Below are positions 5,398 through 11,015 of a stretch of DNA of 11,015 nt, one piece after another. This DNA is from Actinomycetota bacterium (GTDB taxonomy: Bacteria; Actinomycetota; Thermoleophilia; RBG-16-64-13): contig PMIZ01000144.1 in the NCBI GenBank assembly GCA_003157225.1, positions 1-11,015 of the forward strand, written 5' to 3'. The notes beneath the pieces are model-generated. The model worked only from the letters and a program-made list of their open reading frames with translations. It ran no database searches and was not told the origin of the DNA. How positions within the stretch are numbered: position 1 is the first letter of the stretch; every line of letters begins with the position of its first letter. The position numbers were made by a program, and so were the translations under genes.

Positions 5398-7983
5398 GTG
5401 ATCGTACGTACGACGGCCTGGTCAGCCGGTCCAGGCTGCCACGGGGGGTGTGGGGTTCTTGCCCACATCGAAGACGGCAAGTTGGTCAAGATCGAGGGCG
5501 ACCCGGACCATCCCATCAACCGGGGGCGGCTCTGTTCCCGGTGCCTGGCCATGACCCAGTATGTCGACCATCCCGACCGACTTCGCAGCCCGCGCAAGCG
5601 CGTGGGAGAACGCGGCGAGAATAAGTGGCAGGACATCTCCTGGGACGAGGCCTACGACCTCATCGTAGAGAAGATGGGCAAGATACGCGAGGAGCACGGA
5701 CCGGAGAGCGTCATCTTCTCCATGGGTACGGGCCGCGACGTGGGCGCCTGGATCTGCCTGCTCGCCTACAACTACGGCAGCCCCAACGTCATGTTCGCCC
5801 TGTCCGGCATCGGCTGCTACACGCCGCGCATCGTGGCTTCGGAGACGGTGCTCGGCGACTACTGCGTCTTCGACGGCGGCCAGTGGCTGCCCCAGGGTCA
5901 TGACGACCCCCGCTACGAGGTACCCGAGACCATCGTCATCTGGGGCTACAACATCAACGCCTCGTGCCCCGACAACATCTTCGGCCACTGGGTCACCGAC
6001 CTCATGAAGAAGGGCAGCAAGATCATCTGCATCGATCCGCGGCTCTCCTTCTTCGCCTCCCGTGCGGAGAAATGGCTGCAGCTGCGGCCCGGCACCGACG
6101 GGGCTCTAGCGATGGGCTTCTTGAACGTGATCCTGAGCGAAGGCCTTTACGATCGAGCGTTTGTTGAAAAATGGACGAATGCTCCTCACCTCATCCGCAG
6201 CGACACCGGGACGCTCTTGCGGGCGGCCGACCTGGTGGCCGGCGGTTCGCCGGACGACTTCGTCGTCTGGGACACGGTGAGTGGCGCCCCGGCCATCTGG
6301 GACTCCGCCAACGTGGAGTTCAGGACTCCGGGCGTCGTACCGGCACTCGAGGTGCCGGCCGACCAGTGCGCCGTCCATCTGGTGGACGAGTCCTCTGTGC
6401 CGGTGAAGACGGTCTGGTCGACTTTCTGCGCCGAAGTGGCCCAGTACCCTGTCGACAAGGTGGCCGAGATCACCTGGCTCAAGGCGGGGGACATCACGGA
6501 GGCGGCCCGTCTCTACGCCACCAGCAAGCCGGCCACTATCCAGTGGGGCGTGGCCGTCGACATGACTCCGGCCATCACGCCGACGGCCATGGCCATCGCG
6601 GACCTTTGGTGCATCACCGGCAACCTGGATGTTCCCGGGGGCAGCGTCGTCGCCAGACCGGCCTTCGGGGCGGTCGCGTACGCTCTTCCCGGCCAGAGAG
6701 GGCCCATCAAGCTTCCCAGCCAGGAGGTCGACGAGAAGCGCATCGGTAGAGATCGGTACGGCGCCCTCAGAGAGTTCATCTGGCGGGCGCAGACCGACGT
6801 CACGATCGAGCAGATCTTCACCGGCAAGCCCTATCCAATCAAGGGGATGTGGATTCAGGCCTGCAACCCCGTCGGCGGCATAGGATACGACCCACAGCGC
6901 TGGGTCAAGGCGCTCAAGAAGCTCGACTTTGTCTGCGTGGTGGACACCTTCATGACCCCCACCGCCGAACTGGCCGACATCGTCCTACCAGCCGCCACCT
7001 TCCTGGAGAAGGACGGCATACGCAGTTGGTGGACGCCGCTCGAGAGCATCGTCAAGGCCATGGAGGTCGAGGGCTGCAAGCCCGACAACGAGATCAACTT
7101 CGAGCTGGCACGCCGCTTCAACCCCGACATCAAGTGGAAGAGCTACCACGAGTTGCTCGACGAGATCGTGAGTCCTTCGGGCATGACCTTCGACCAACTC
7201 GCCGAGCGGGGCTGGCAGCTCCCGCCCGACGGCGATCCCAGCGCGCCCTACCACAGGCACGAGCGAGGCCTGCTCCGGCCGGACGGCAGGCCCGGCTTCA
7301 AGACTCCCTCTGGCAAGGCGGAGCTCTACTCGGTGCTGCGCGAGCGCTGGGGGTTCGAGCCCCTTCCGCACCACGAAGAGCCACCCTTCAGCCCAGTTTC
7401 CAGCCCGGAGCTGTACGAGCAATACCCCCTGATCCTGAGCACGGGAAGACGCTCGCCCGTGTACTTCAACTCCGAGCACCGCAACATCCCGTGGCTTCGG
7501 GAGGTCGATCCCGACCCGGTGGTGGAGCTTCACCCCGAGACCGGGGCCGCTCTCGGCATCGGCGATGGCGAATGGGTCTGGATCGAGAACATGTTCGGCA
7601 AATGCCGTCTGAAGGCCAAGCTGACACCCATAGTGCCGCGGTGGTTGGCGTCGGCCACGCACGGTTGGTGGTATCCGGAGCACGAGGGGGCCGAACCATC
7701 GCTGCGCGGTGTGTGGGACTCCAGCACCAATCAGTTGCTGCCCATGGGCTACCAGGGCAAGGACGGACTGGGGACACATGCCAAGTGCACGCTGTGCAAG
7801 GTCTACCGGGCGCACGCCGCGCCCCCCGGTGCTTACGCGATGCCGGGTGGCGGCGTGATCGGCGGCGCTACCAGCGCGGCCGGCACCGGCCACGGTCCAG
7901 CCGCGGGCCACGCCGGCCCGCGCGGAGGCATGGGCGGCCACGCCGCCGCCGGAGAACGCCCGGTCCCGGGAAAGGAGGCCTGA
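5398..7983 (+). CDS. molybdopterin (Mo/W) oxidoreductase catalytic subunit
   Basis: An 861-aa DMSO-reductase-superfamily enzyme, probably binding a bis-pterin Mo or W cofactor. The N-terminal FeS domain has C14, C18, C46 and an extra C49 (LCSRC); the usual first Cys position (11) is Gly. SPNVMFALSGIGCYTP supplies Cys140 as the likely metal ligand: the spacing from this Cys to GDY matches my recollection of acetylene hydratase Cys141 to its GSY. Further family elements are IIWGYN, IDPRLSFFASRAEKWLQLRP, VPGG (412-415), the MTPTAELADIVLPAATFLEKDG segment (519-540), TPSGKAELYS (636-645) and the C-terminal pterin-binding domain (about 675-805). There is no Tat signal, so it should be cytoplasmic. 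The closest groups appear to be acetylene hydratase-like and dehydroxylase-like members; the substrate is unknown. A Gly/Ala/His-rich tail (806-861) is atypical. It is coupled to the ferredoxin gene 1 bp downstream. Confidence 0.93.
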   Translation: MIVRTTAWSAGPGCHGGCGVLAHIEDGKLVKIEGDPDHPINRGRLCSRCLAMTQYVDHPDRLRSPRKRVGERGENKWQDISWDEAYDLIVEKMGKIREEHGPESVIFSMGTGRDVGAWICLLAYNYGSPNVMFALSGIGCYTPRIVASETVLGDYCVFDGGQWLPQGHDDPRYEVPETIVIWGYNINASCPDNIFGHWVTDLMKKGSKIICIDPRLSFFASRAEKWLQLRPGTDGALAMGFLNVILSEGLYDRAFVEKWTNAPHLIRSDTGTLLRAADLVAGGSPDDFVVWDTVSGAPAIWDSANVEFRTPGVVPALEVPADQCAVHLVDESSVPVKTVWSTFCAEVAQYPVDKVAEITWLKAGDITEAARLYATSKPATIQWGVAVDMTPAITPTAMAIADLWCITGNLDVPGGSVVARPAFGAVAYALPGQRGPIKLPSQEVDEKRIGRDRYGALREFIWRAQTDVTIEQIFTGKPYPIKGMWIQACNPVGGIGYDPQRWVKALKKLDFVCVVDTFMTPTAELADIVLPAATFLEKDGIRSWWTPLESIVKAMEVEGCKPDNEINFELARRFNPDIKWKSYHELLDEIVSPSGMTFDQLAERGWQLPPDGDPSAPYHRHERGLLRPDGRPGFKTPSGKAELYSVLRERWGFEPLPHHEEPPFSPVSSPELYEQYPLILSTGRRSPVYFNSEHRNIPWLREVDPDPVVELHPETGAALGIGDGEWVWIENMFGKCRLKAKLTPIVPRWLASATHGWWYPEHEGAEPSLRGVWDSSTNQLLPMGYQGKDGLGTHAKCTLCKVYRAHAAPPGAYAMPGGGVIGGATSAAGTGHGPAAGHAGPRGGMGGHAAAGERPVPGKEA
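7971..7978 (+). promoter_or_regulatory. strong ribosome-binding site for the ferredoxin subunit
   Basis: AAAGGAGG sits 6 nt before ATG 7985 and inside the last codons of the oxidoreductase gene. It is stronger than the AGGGGG before the large subunit and supports both coupling and the start choice. Confidence 0.8.
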
Positions 7984-7984
7984 C

Positions 7985-8341
7985 ATGGCCGCCAAGCGAA
8001 AGGCCAAGGCGCCCGAGAACGGCCTGCTCATCGACTACGAGTACTGCACCGGCTGCTACGCATGCCAGGTGGCCTGCGCGCAGGAACACCATTGGCCGGC
8101 AGGCATGGGTGGCATAAGAGTCATGGAAGTCGTGCAAGCCTTGCCAAACGATAAGAACTATCTGACCTTCATCCCCGTTCCGACCGAACTCTGCGTGCTC
8201 TGCGCGGCGCGCACCCGCAAGGGGCTGCAGCCGGCCTGCGTGCAGCACTGCATGGCGGCCTGCATGAGGTACGGGCGCATCGAGGACCTGGCGAAGGAGA
8301 TGACCAAGCCGCGCATGGTGCTCTGGGCACCGCGGGGCTAG
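7985..8341 (+). CDS. 4Fe-4S dicluster ferredoxin-like electron-transfer subunit
   Basis: A 118-aa iron-sulfur protein, presumably the electron-transfer partner of the oxidoreductase, whose stop codon lies 1 bp upstream. Motif one is C21-TG-C24-YA-C27-QVA-C31. Motif two is C70-VL-C73, then C85-VQH-C89. By the usual crossed pattern, C21/C24/C27/C89 would bind one [4Fe-4S] cluster and C70/C73/C85/C31 the other. The Pro that normally follows the last cluster Cys is Met90, and an additional Cys93 follows (CMAAC). LLIDYEYCTGC and the FIPVPTELC segment are typical of soluble beta subunits of this oxidoreductase group. The N-terminus is Lys-rich, with no signal peptide or membrane helix. No NrfD- or DmsC-type anchor follows, so a cytosolic heterodimer is inferred. 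The gene ends within a hairpin shared with the converging gene. Confidence 0.93.
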   Translation: MAAKRKAKAPENGLLIDYEYCTGCYACQVACAQEHHWPAGMGGIRVMEVVQALPNDKNYLTFIPVPTELCVLCAARTRKGLQPACVQHCMAACMRYGRIEDLAKEMTKPRMVLWAPRG

Positions 8342-8361
8342 CGGGCTGCTAGAGCCCCGCG
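8331..8361. terminator. bidirectional hairpin between converging genes
   Basis: CGCGGGGCT (8331-8339) pairs perfectly with AGCCCCGCG (8353-8361) around a 13-nt loop. The 9-bp stem spans the stop codons of both the ferredoxin gene (8339-8341) and the converging metallophosphoesterase gene (8349-8351). There is no U-run on either side, so any intrinsic termination would depend on the stem alone. Confidence 0.5.
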
Positions 8362-9125
8362 CCTACCTCGAAGGGCTCGATACTGAGGGCATGGCCATCG
8401 GCACCGATCTCAACCGCCGCACCCTCCAGCCACACGTCGCCCTGGGCCACTTCGAAGCGCACGGGCATCTGGGTTAGAAGCCGTTCGAGAACGAGTTCCT
8501 TCTTGACGCCTATGACCGAATCCCGTGGACCACACATCCCCGCGTCGGTCATGTAGGCGGTTCCTCCGGGCAGCACTCGAGCGTCGGCGGTGCGGACGTG
8601 CGTGTGAGTGCCGATCACCGCGCTCACGCGCCCGTCGAGATACCAACCCATGGCCACCTTCTCGCTGGTGGCCTCGGCGTGAAGATCCACCACGATGCTC
8701 CGCACCCCGTGGAGTTGCTCCAAGGCCTCGTCCACCGCTGCGAAGGGCGAGCGGGCGGGGAACATGTACAGGTCGCCGCTCAGATTGAGCACGCCCAAGC
8801 GCCCGGCGGGTGTGTCGACCACCGTCACTCCACGGCCGGGGTTCGATTCGAGGAAGTTGAACGGGCGGACGATACGGGGTTGCTCGTCCAAGTAGTGATA
8901 GACGTCGCGCTGCCGCCAGACATGGTTGCCGGTGGTGATGACGTCCACTCCCGCGCCGAGCAGGGCTTCGGCGTGACTAGGCCTGATGCCGGTGCCGTCG
9001 GTCGCGTTCTCGCCATTCGCGATGACCGCGTCGGCGCCGTAGCGCTTGCGAAGAGCGGGCAGCTTCTCAATCAGCAAGTCCCGACCGGGCTTGCCGATCG
9101 TGTCGGCGAAGAAAAGGACTATCAA
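8349..9125 (-). CDS. ymdB: YmdB-type metallophosphoesterase (TIGR00282 family)
   Basis: A 258-aa calcineurin-like phosphoesterase of the YmdB/DR1281 family, for which 2',3'-cyclic-nucleotide phosphodiesterase activity and biofilm effects are known in Bacillus. Metal-site motifs are complete and in canonical positions: Asp8 (FFADTIGKPGRD), Glu39-Asn40 (NGENA), Asn67-His68 (TGNHVW), His149 (DLHAEATSEK), and His174 and His176 (GTHTHV), followed by LPGGTAYMTDAGMCGP and SVIGV. The start is TTG 9125, placed by AGGAGG 6 nt upstream (9132-9137 on the complement) and by the family's usual N-terminus; frame-open sequence further upstream is antisense to the methyltransferase. The gene is divergent from the methyltransferase with a 120-bp gap and converges on the ferredoxin gene. 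Ala7 replaces the Gly usual before Asp8, a mild change. Confidence 0.95.
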   Translation of the reverse strand: MIVLFFADTIGKPGRDLLIEKLPALRKRYGADAVIANGENATDGTGIRPSHAEALLGAGVDVITTGNHVWRQRDVYHYLDEQPRIVRPFNFLESNPGRGVTVVDTPAGRLGVLNLSGDLYMFPARSPFAAVDEALEQLHGVRSIVVDLHAEATSEKVAMGWYLDGRVSAVIGTHTHVRTADARVLPGGTAYMTDAGMCGPRDSVIGVKKELVLERLLTQMPVRFEVAQGDVWLEGAAVEIGADGHALSIEPFEVGAGL

Positions 9126-9185
9126 GCGAGGCCTCCTAGCGGTCAACGCGCACACGCGGCCCCACCCGGGGGCACGCGGACGCAA

Positions 9186-9191
9186 AGTGTA
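9186..9191 (-). promoter_or_regulatory. -10-like element for the metallophosphoesterase gene
   Basis: On the complement, TACACT fits TANNNT and lies about 60 bp upstream of TTG 9125. This gives a leader long enough to contain the AGGAGG site. No clear -35 was found. Confidence 0.35.
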
Positions 9192-9233
9192 GCGCAAGCC
9201 ACCTCGTTCGATGGCCAAGCGGCGTACGCGCGG

Positions 9234-9239
9234 TAACAT
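9234..9239 (+). promoter_or_regulatory. -10 element giving a leaderless methyltransferase mRNA
   Basis: TAACAT (TANNNT) is followed by 6 bp and then ATG 9246, so the transcript should begin at or next to the start codon. No Shine-Dalgarno sequence precedes the ATG, consistent with leaderless translation. No clear -35 is present. Confidence 0.5.
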
Positions 9240-9245
9240 GTCCGC

Positions 9246-10067
9246 ATGCAGCAATCGCGCCCAGGCAAACCCGACTACGTCCACGGCTACACTCCAAGGG
9301 AGGGCGAGCGGCTGGTCGATCAGGCCACCGCGCTCACCGAGTTTCTTCATTCCGGCACACGGTTCCCGGCGGGCGGCCGAGTGCTGGAGGCGGGCTGCGG
9401 CGTAGGAGCGCAGACGGTGACCCTGGCGCGGAACAGTCCGGACGCCAGCATCGTCGCCATGGACATTTCCGAGGAGTCGCTCGCGCTGGCCCGGCAACGG
9501 GTCGCGGCGGCGGGGTTCACGAACGTCAACTTCGAGCAGGGCGACCTGTTCGATCTCCCCTACGCGGCCGCGAGTTTCGACCACGTCTTTGTCTGCTTCG
9601 TACTCGAACACCTCTCCGATCCCATGAGCGCCTTGGAGGCGCTGCGCGTGGTCACCAAGCCGGGAGGCACCGTCACGGTCATCGAAGGCGATCATGGTTC
9701 GACGTACTTCCATCCGGAGAACGGCGACGCCCGACGGGCCATCGACTGTCTGGTCCGCCTGCAGGCGGAATCGGGCGGCGACTCGCTCATCGGACGGCGT
9801 CTCTACCCGATGCTCGTCAGCGCCGGGCTGCGCGAGGTGAGGGTGGAGCCGAAGGTGATCTACGTCGACGGCTCGCGGCCGGAGCTCATCGAGGGTTTCA
9901 CCCGCAACACCTTCACCGCGATGGTGGAGGGCGTGCGGGAGAAGGCGCTCGCCGCCGGGCTCATCGACACGGACACCTGGGACCGGGGGATCGCCGGGCT
10001 TCACCGCACCGCCGAGCCCGACGGCGTCTTCTGCTACACCTTCTTCAAGGCGATAGGCGTCAACTGA
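9246..10067 (+). CDS. class I SAM-dependent methyltransferase
   Basis: A 273-aa soluble methyltransferase. Motif I, VLEAGCGVGAQT (46-57), binds S-adenosylmethionine; Asp73 (VAMDIS) ends strand β2; EQGDLFDLPYAAASFD (97-112) is the motif II region with Asp100; VCFVLEHLSDP (116-126) is the UbiE/Methyltransf_11-type 'LEHL' motif; LRVVTKPGGTVTVIEGD follows. A C-terminal ~110-residue helical region (from about 160) probably forms the substrate lid. The opening RPGKPDYVHGYTPREGERL resembles a group of stand-alone methyltransferases of unknown substrate. Small-molecule or quinone-like substrates are possible but not shown. The start at 9246 is supported by the leaderless -10 and by an N-terminus that looks complete. 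It is transcribed divergently from the YmdB-like gene. The 3' side is a gene-free stretch. Confidence 0.92.
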   Translation: MQQSRPGKPDYVHGYTPREGERLVDQATALTEFLHSGTRFPAGGRVLEAGCGVGAQTVTLARNSPDASIVAMDISEESLALARQRVAAAGFTNVNFEQGDLFDLPYAAASFDHVFVCFVLEHLSDPMSALEALRVVTKPGGTVTVIEGDHGSTYFHPENGDARRAIDCLVRLQAESGGDSLIGRRLYPMLVSAGLREVRVEPKVIYVDGSRPELIEGFTRNTFTAMVEGVREKALAAGLIDTDTWDRGIAGLHRTAEPDGVFCYTFFKAIGVN

Positions 10068-10249
10068 CTCATCCTGAAGACCGGCTCGGGCGTCGCTGAC
10101 TGCCAGGCCGGGGCCGGCGCACGCCCATGGCCGGCGAGCGGGACGCGCGCAGCCGCCCTCAGCCGCCGGGCCGCGCCACCGCCAGGCACCCCGCCAATAC
10201 CCATCTTTGGTCTCATAGTCGCTCGTTGGCGGCCCTCCTTAGCCTCGAT
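10068..10249. other. gene-free, GC-rich spacer
   Basis: About 180 bp between the methyltransferase stop and the end of the converging membrane ORF. It contains several GGCCGG/CCGGC repeats that could fold (for example GCCGGC on both sides of 10120-10130) but no hairpin with a U-tract and no coding frame I can support. Confidence 0.5.
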
Positions 10250-10480
10250 TCATCGTTCCACACCTGACAAAGGAGGAGACCATGATGAGATCTCGACCAC
10301 CGTCGCCGCCGAGCGCCGGCGCAGCACCGTGGCCGCGGCATAGAACACGAACAGGTTGGTGAAGTAGAGCGCCAGGTTCATGCCGAGGGAAAACGGCGGC
10401 ACGGGTGCCAGGGCGATGCCGGCGTGGATCGCGGCCAAGAGCGCGATCACGGCCAGGGCCTGGAGGATGGGGCGCTTCAC
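10250..10480 (-). CDS. small two-helix membrane protein, possibly 3'-altered
   Basis: Encodes 76 aa from GTG 10480. The GTG overlaps the stop of the WtpA-type gene as GTGA, a 4-nt overlap typical of translational coupling, which is the main reason to accept the frame. Two hydrophobic segments are clear: residues 5-27 (ILQALAVIALLAAIHAGIALAP...) and 34-53 (MNLALYFTNLFVFYAAATVL), then RRR, giving an N-in/C-in hairpin by the positive-inside rule. It does not resemble the start of a WtpB/ModB permease, which would be expected after wtpA. The last ~14 codons (EISSWSPPLSGVER) are antisense to a strong ribosome-binding site, so the natural C-terminus may have been lost at a junction. Function unknown. 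Confidence 0.5.
   Translation of the reverse strand: MKRPILQALAVIALLAAIHAGIALAPVPPFSLGMNLALYFTNLFVFYAAATVLRRRSAATVVEISSWSPPLSGVER
10271..10284 (+). promoter_or_regulatory. orphan ribosome-binding site and start codon
   Basis: AGGAGG (10271-10276), five further bases and ATG 10282 (followed by a second ATG) form a near-ideal + strand translation start. The frame it opens closes after 26 codons (TGA 10360-10362) with Pro/Arg-rich content antisense to the membrane ORF. It therefore looks like the start of a gene whose body is missing, or a chance match. Confidence 0.35.
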
Positions 10481-11015
10481 GGTGCCGTCACCGCCGCGGG
10501 CGCCACCACAGAGGCAAGCGGCGCCGGCAGCCCGGTGCAGGGCGCGCATTGCGCGTGGGCCAAGGGGTGGAAGCCCCGGCGTTCGAGCAGCCGGCGGCCT
10601 TGGTCGCCGAAGAGGAACGCGGCGAAGCGCGCGGCCGGTTCGGCGTGAGGCGCATTCGCCGGGATGGTCAAAGCATAGGTCACGGGCGCGCCGGTGAGGC
10701 GCGCCTTGCCCTGCCCTTGCTGCATGCGCACCTCGACGCTGGCCGCGGCGTAACGCGCGGCCAGATCTTGCCGGGAAAGATTGATCTCCGGCGGCAGAGA
10801 CAGGATCTTCAAGTGGTGGTCCTCGGCGGTCGAGCGGAAGAGGAAGGCATAGTCGACGGCCCGCGATTCGAGCAGCGTGAGCAGCTCGGCTTCGTCGTGG
10901 GTGACGTGATCCCGCGAACACTGGGCTGCGAGCTTGGCGGCGAGGCCCGCCCTCGCCGGGCCGTAGATGCCGGAGGCTTCCGCGAGCTGCCACACCATCA
11001 GCGTCTGGTACCCAA
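10477..11015 (-). CDS. WtpA-type tungstate/molybdate-binding protein, partial (5' end outside window)
   Basis: The C-terminal ~178 aa of an ABC-transporter solute-binding protein; the frame is still open at the right edge. The beginning GYQTLMVWQLAEASG, the central ESRAVDYAFLFRSTAEDHHLKILSLPPEINLS, the segment GAPVTYALTIPANAPHAE and the closing helix AARFAAFLFGDQGRRLLERRGFHPL match the WtpA/ModA family of tungstate and molybdate receptors. The 'LPPEINLS' string in particular is WtpA-like. The signal peptide and N-terminal lobe lie beyond the window. The C-terminus carries two Cys (CAPC) followed by a Pro/Ala-rich tail. It overlaps a small membrane ORF by 4 nt; permease and ATPase genes are not visible. 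The dense CG-ending codons resemble proteobacterial coding as much as the rest of the window. Confidence 0.82.
   Translation of the reverse strand, partial: GYQTLMVWQLAEASGIYGPARAGLAAKLAAQCSRDHVTHDEAELLTLLESRAVDYAFLFRSTAEDHHLKILSLPPEINLSRQDLAARYAAASVEVRMQQGQGKARLTGAPVTYALTIPANAPHAEPAARFAAFLFGDQGRRLLERRGFHPLAHAQCAPCTGLPAPLASVVAPAAVTAP

Noticed and set aside
6985..8031. 348-codon minus-strand frame opposite the oxidoreductase
   Set aside because: Composition typical of an antisense shadow in GC-rich coding DNA; no recognisable domain or ribosome-binding site.
6849..8117. 422-codon + strand frame overlapping the oxidoreductase gene
   Set aside because: An Arg/Pro/His-rich out-of-frame translation of a high-GC gene; no motif, and it conflicts with a well-supported coding frame.
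9126..10004. Long minus-strand open extension upstream of the YmdB-like gene
   Set aside because: It is antisense to the methyltransferase, which has clear motifs. The strong AGGAGG before TTG 9125 and the family N-terminus place the true start there.
10034..10216. 60-codon minus-strand frame with an AAGGAGG 19 nt upstream
   Set aside because: The spacing is too long for that ribosome-binding site, the product is Ala/Gly/Arg-rich low complexity, and it overlaps the methyltransferase 3' end.
10282..10362. 26-codon + strand ORF with a near-ideal ribosome-binding site
   Set aside because: The product is Pro/Arg-rich and antisense to a hydrophobic coding frame. Kept as an orphan start site and possible junction, not as a gene.
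1..11015. CRISPR arrays, tRNA or rRNA genes, phage or toxin-antitoxin modules
   Set aside because: No regularly spaced direct repeats, no cloverleaf-like sequence, no rRNA-like stretch and no integrase, nuclease or toxin motif was seen.

Overview
The window is high-GC bacterial DNA. It most resembles an uncultivated actinobacterium, possibly Thermoleophilia-like. The reasons are GTG and TTG starts, a TANNNT -10 motif sitting 6 bp before an ATG (a leaderless-type start), and small proteins that look like actinobacterial hypotheticals: a CxxC zinc ribbon, an 'MGLMDKF' coiled-coil protein and a YwnB-like SDR. The lineage call is inference from gene content and signals; there is no rRNA or other phylogenetic marker.

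Layout, left to right. (1) 1-1323: uppP (undecaprenyl-diphosphate phosphatase) on the + strand, preceded by a possible 9-codon leader frame and followed by a small zinc-ribbon protein. (2) 1360-2387: a two-gene minus-strand operon of a short coiled-coil protein followed by a protein with a DUF1828-like pattern split by an acidic/proline-rich linker. (3) 2388-2610: a divergent intergenic region with an extended -10 and a 10-bp inverted repeat. (4) 2611-4626: a + strand pair, a DUF1015 protein and an NAD(P)-binding SDR. (5) 4626-5201: a 174-bp fold-back, MITE-like element with 20-bp imperfect terminal repeats, abutting the SDR stop codon on one side and a HAD hydrolase pseudogene on the other. 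(6) 5353-8341: a promoter and a two-gene operon for a cytoplasmic molybdopterin (Mo/W) oxidoreductase and a small [4Fe-4S] partner. (7) 8331-8361: a hairpin shared by converging genes. (8) 8349-10067: a YmdB-type metallophosphoesterase (minus) diverging from a class I SAM methyltransferase (plus). (9) 10068-11015: about 180 bp without a gene, then a minus-strand segment with the 3' part of a WtpA-type tungstate/molybdate-binding protein and an overlapping two-helix membrane ORF. The left edge of this segment looks like a junction.

Functionally, the main unit is the Mo/W oxidoreductase and its ferredoxin subunit. No membrane anchor and no Tat signal accompany them, so a soluble cytosolic redox or dehydroxylase-type enzyme is more likely than a respiratory complex. 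Its substrate cannot be read from the sequence. It lacks the first of the four usual FeS-cluster cysteines and has a His where acetylene hydratase has its catalytic Asp. The WtpA-type protein at the right edge fits a metal-oxyanion theme but lies 2 kb away, on the other strand, across a suspicious boundary. I did not find a convincing new multi-gene defence or mobile system; the fold-back element and the enzyme's unusual cluster site are the best leads.
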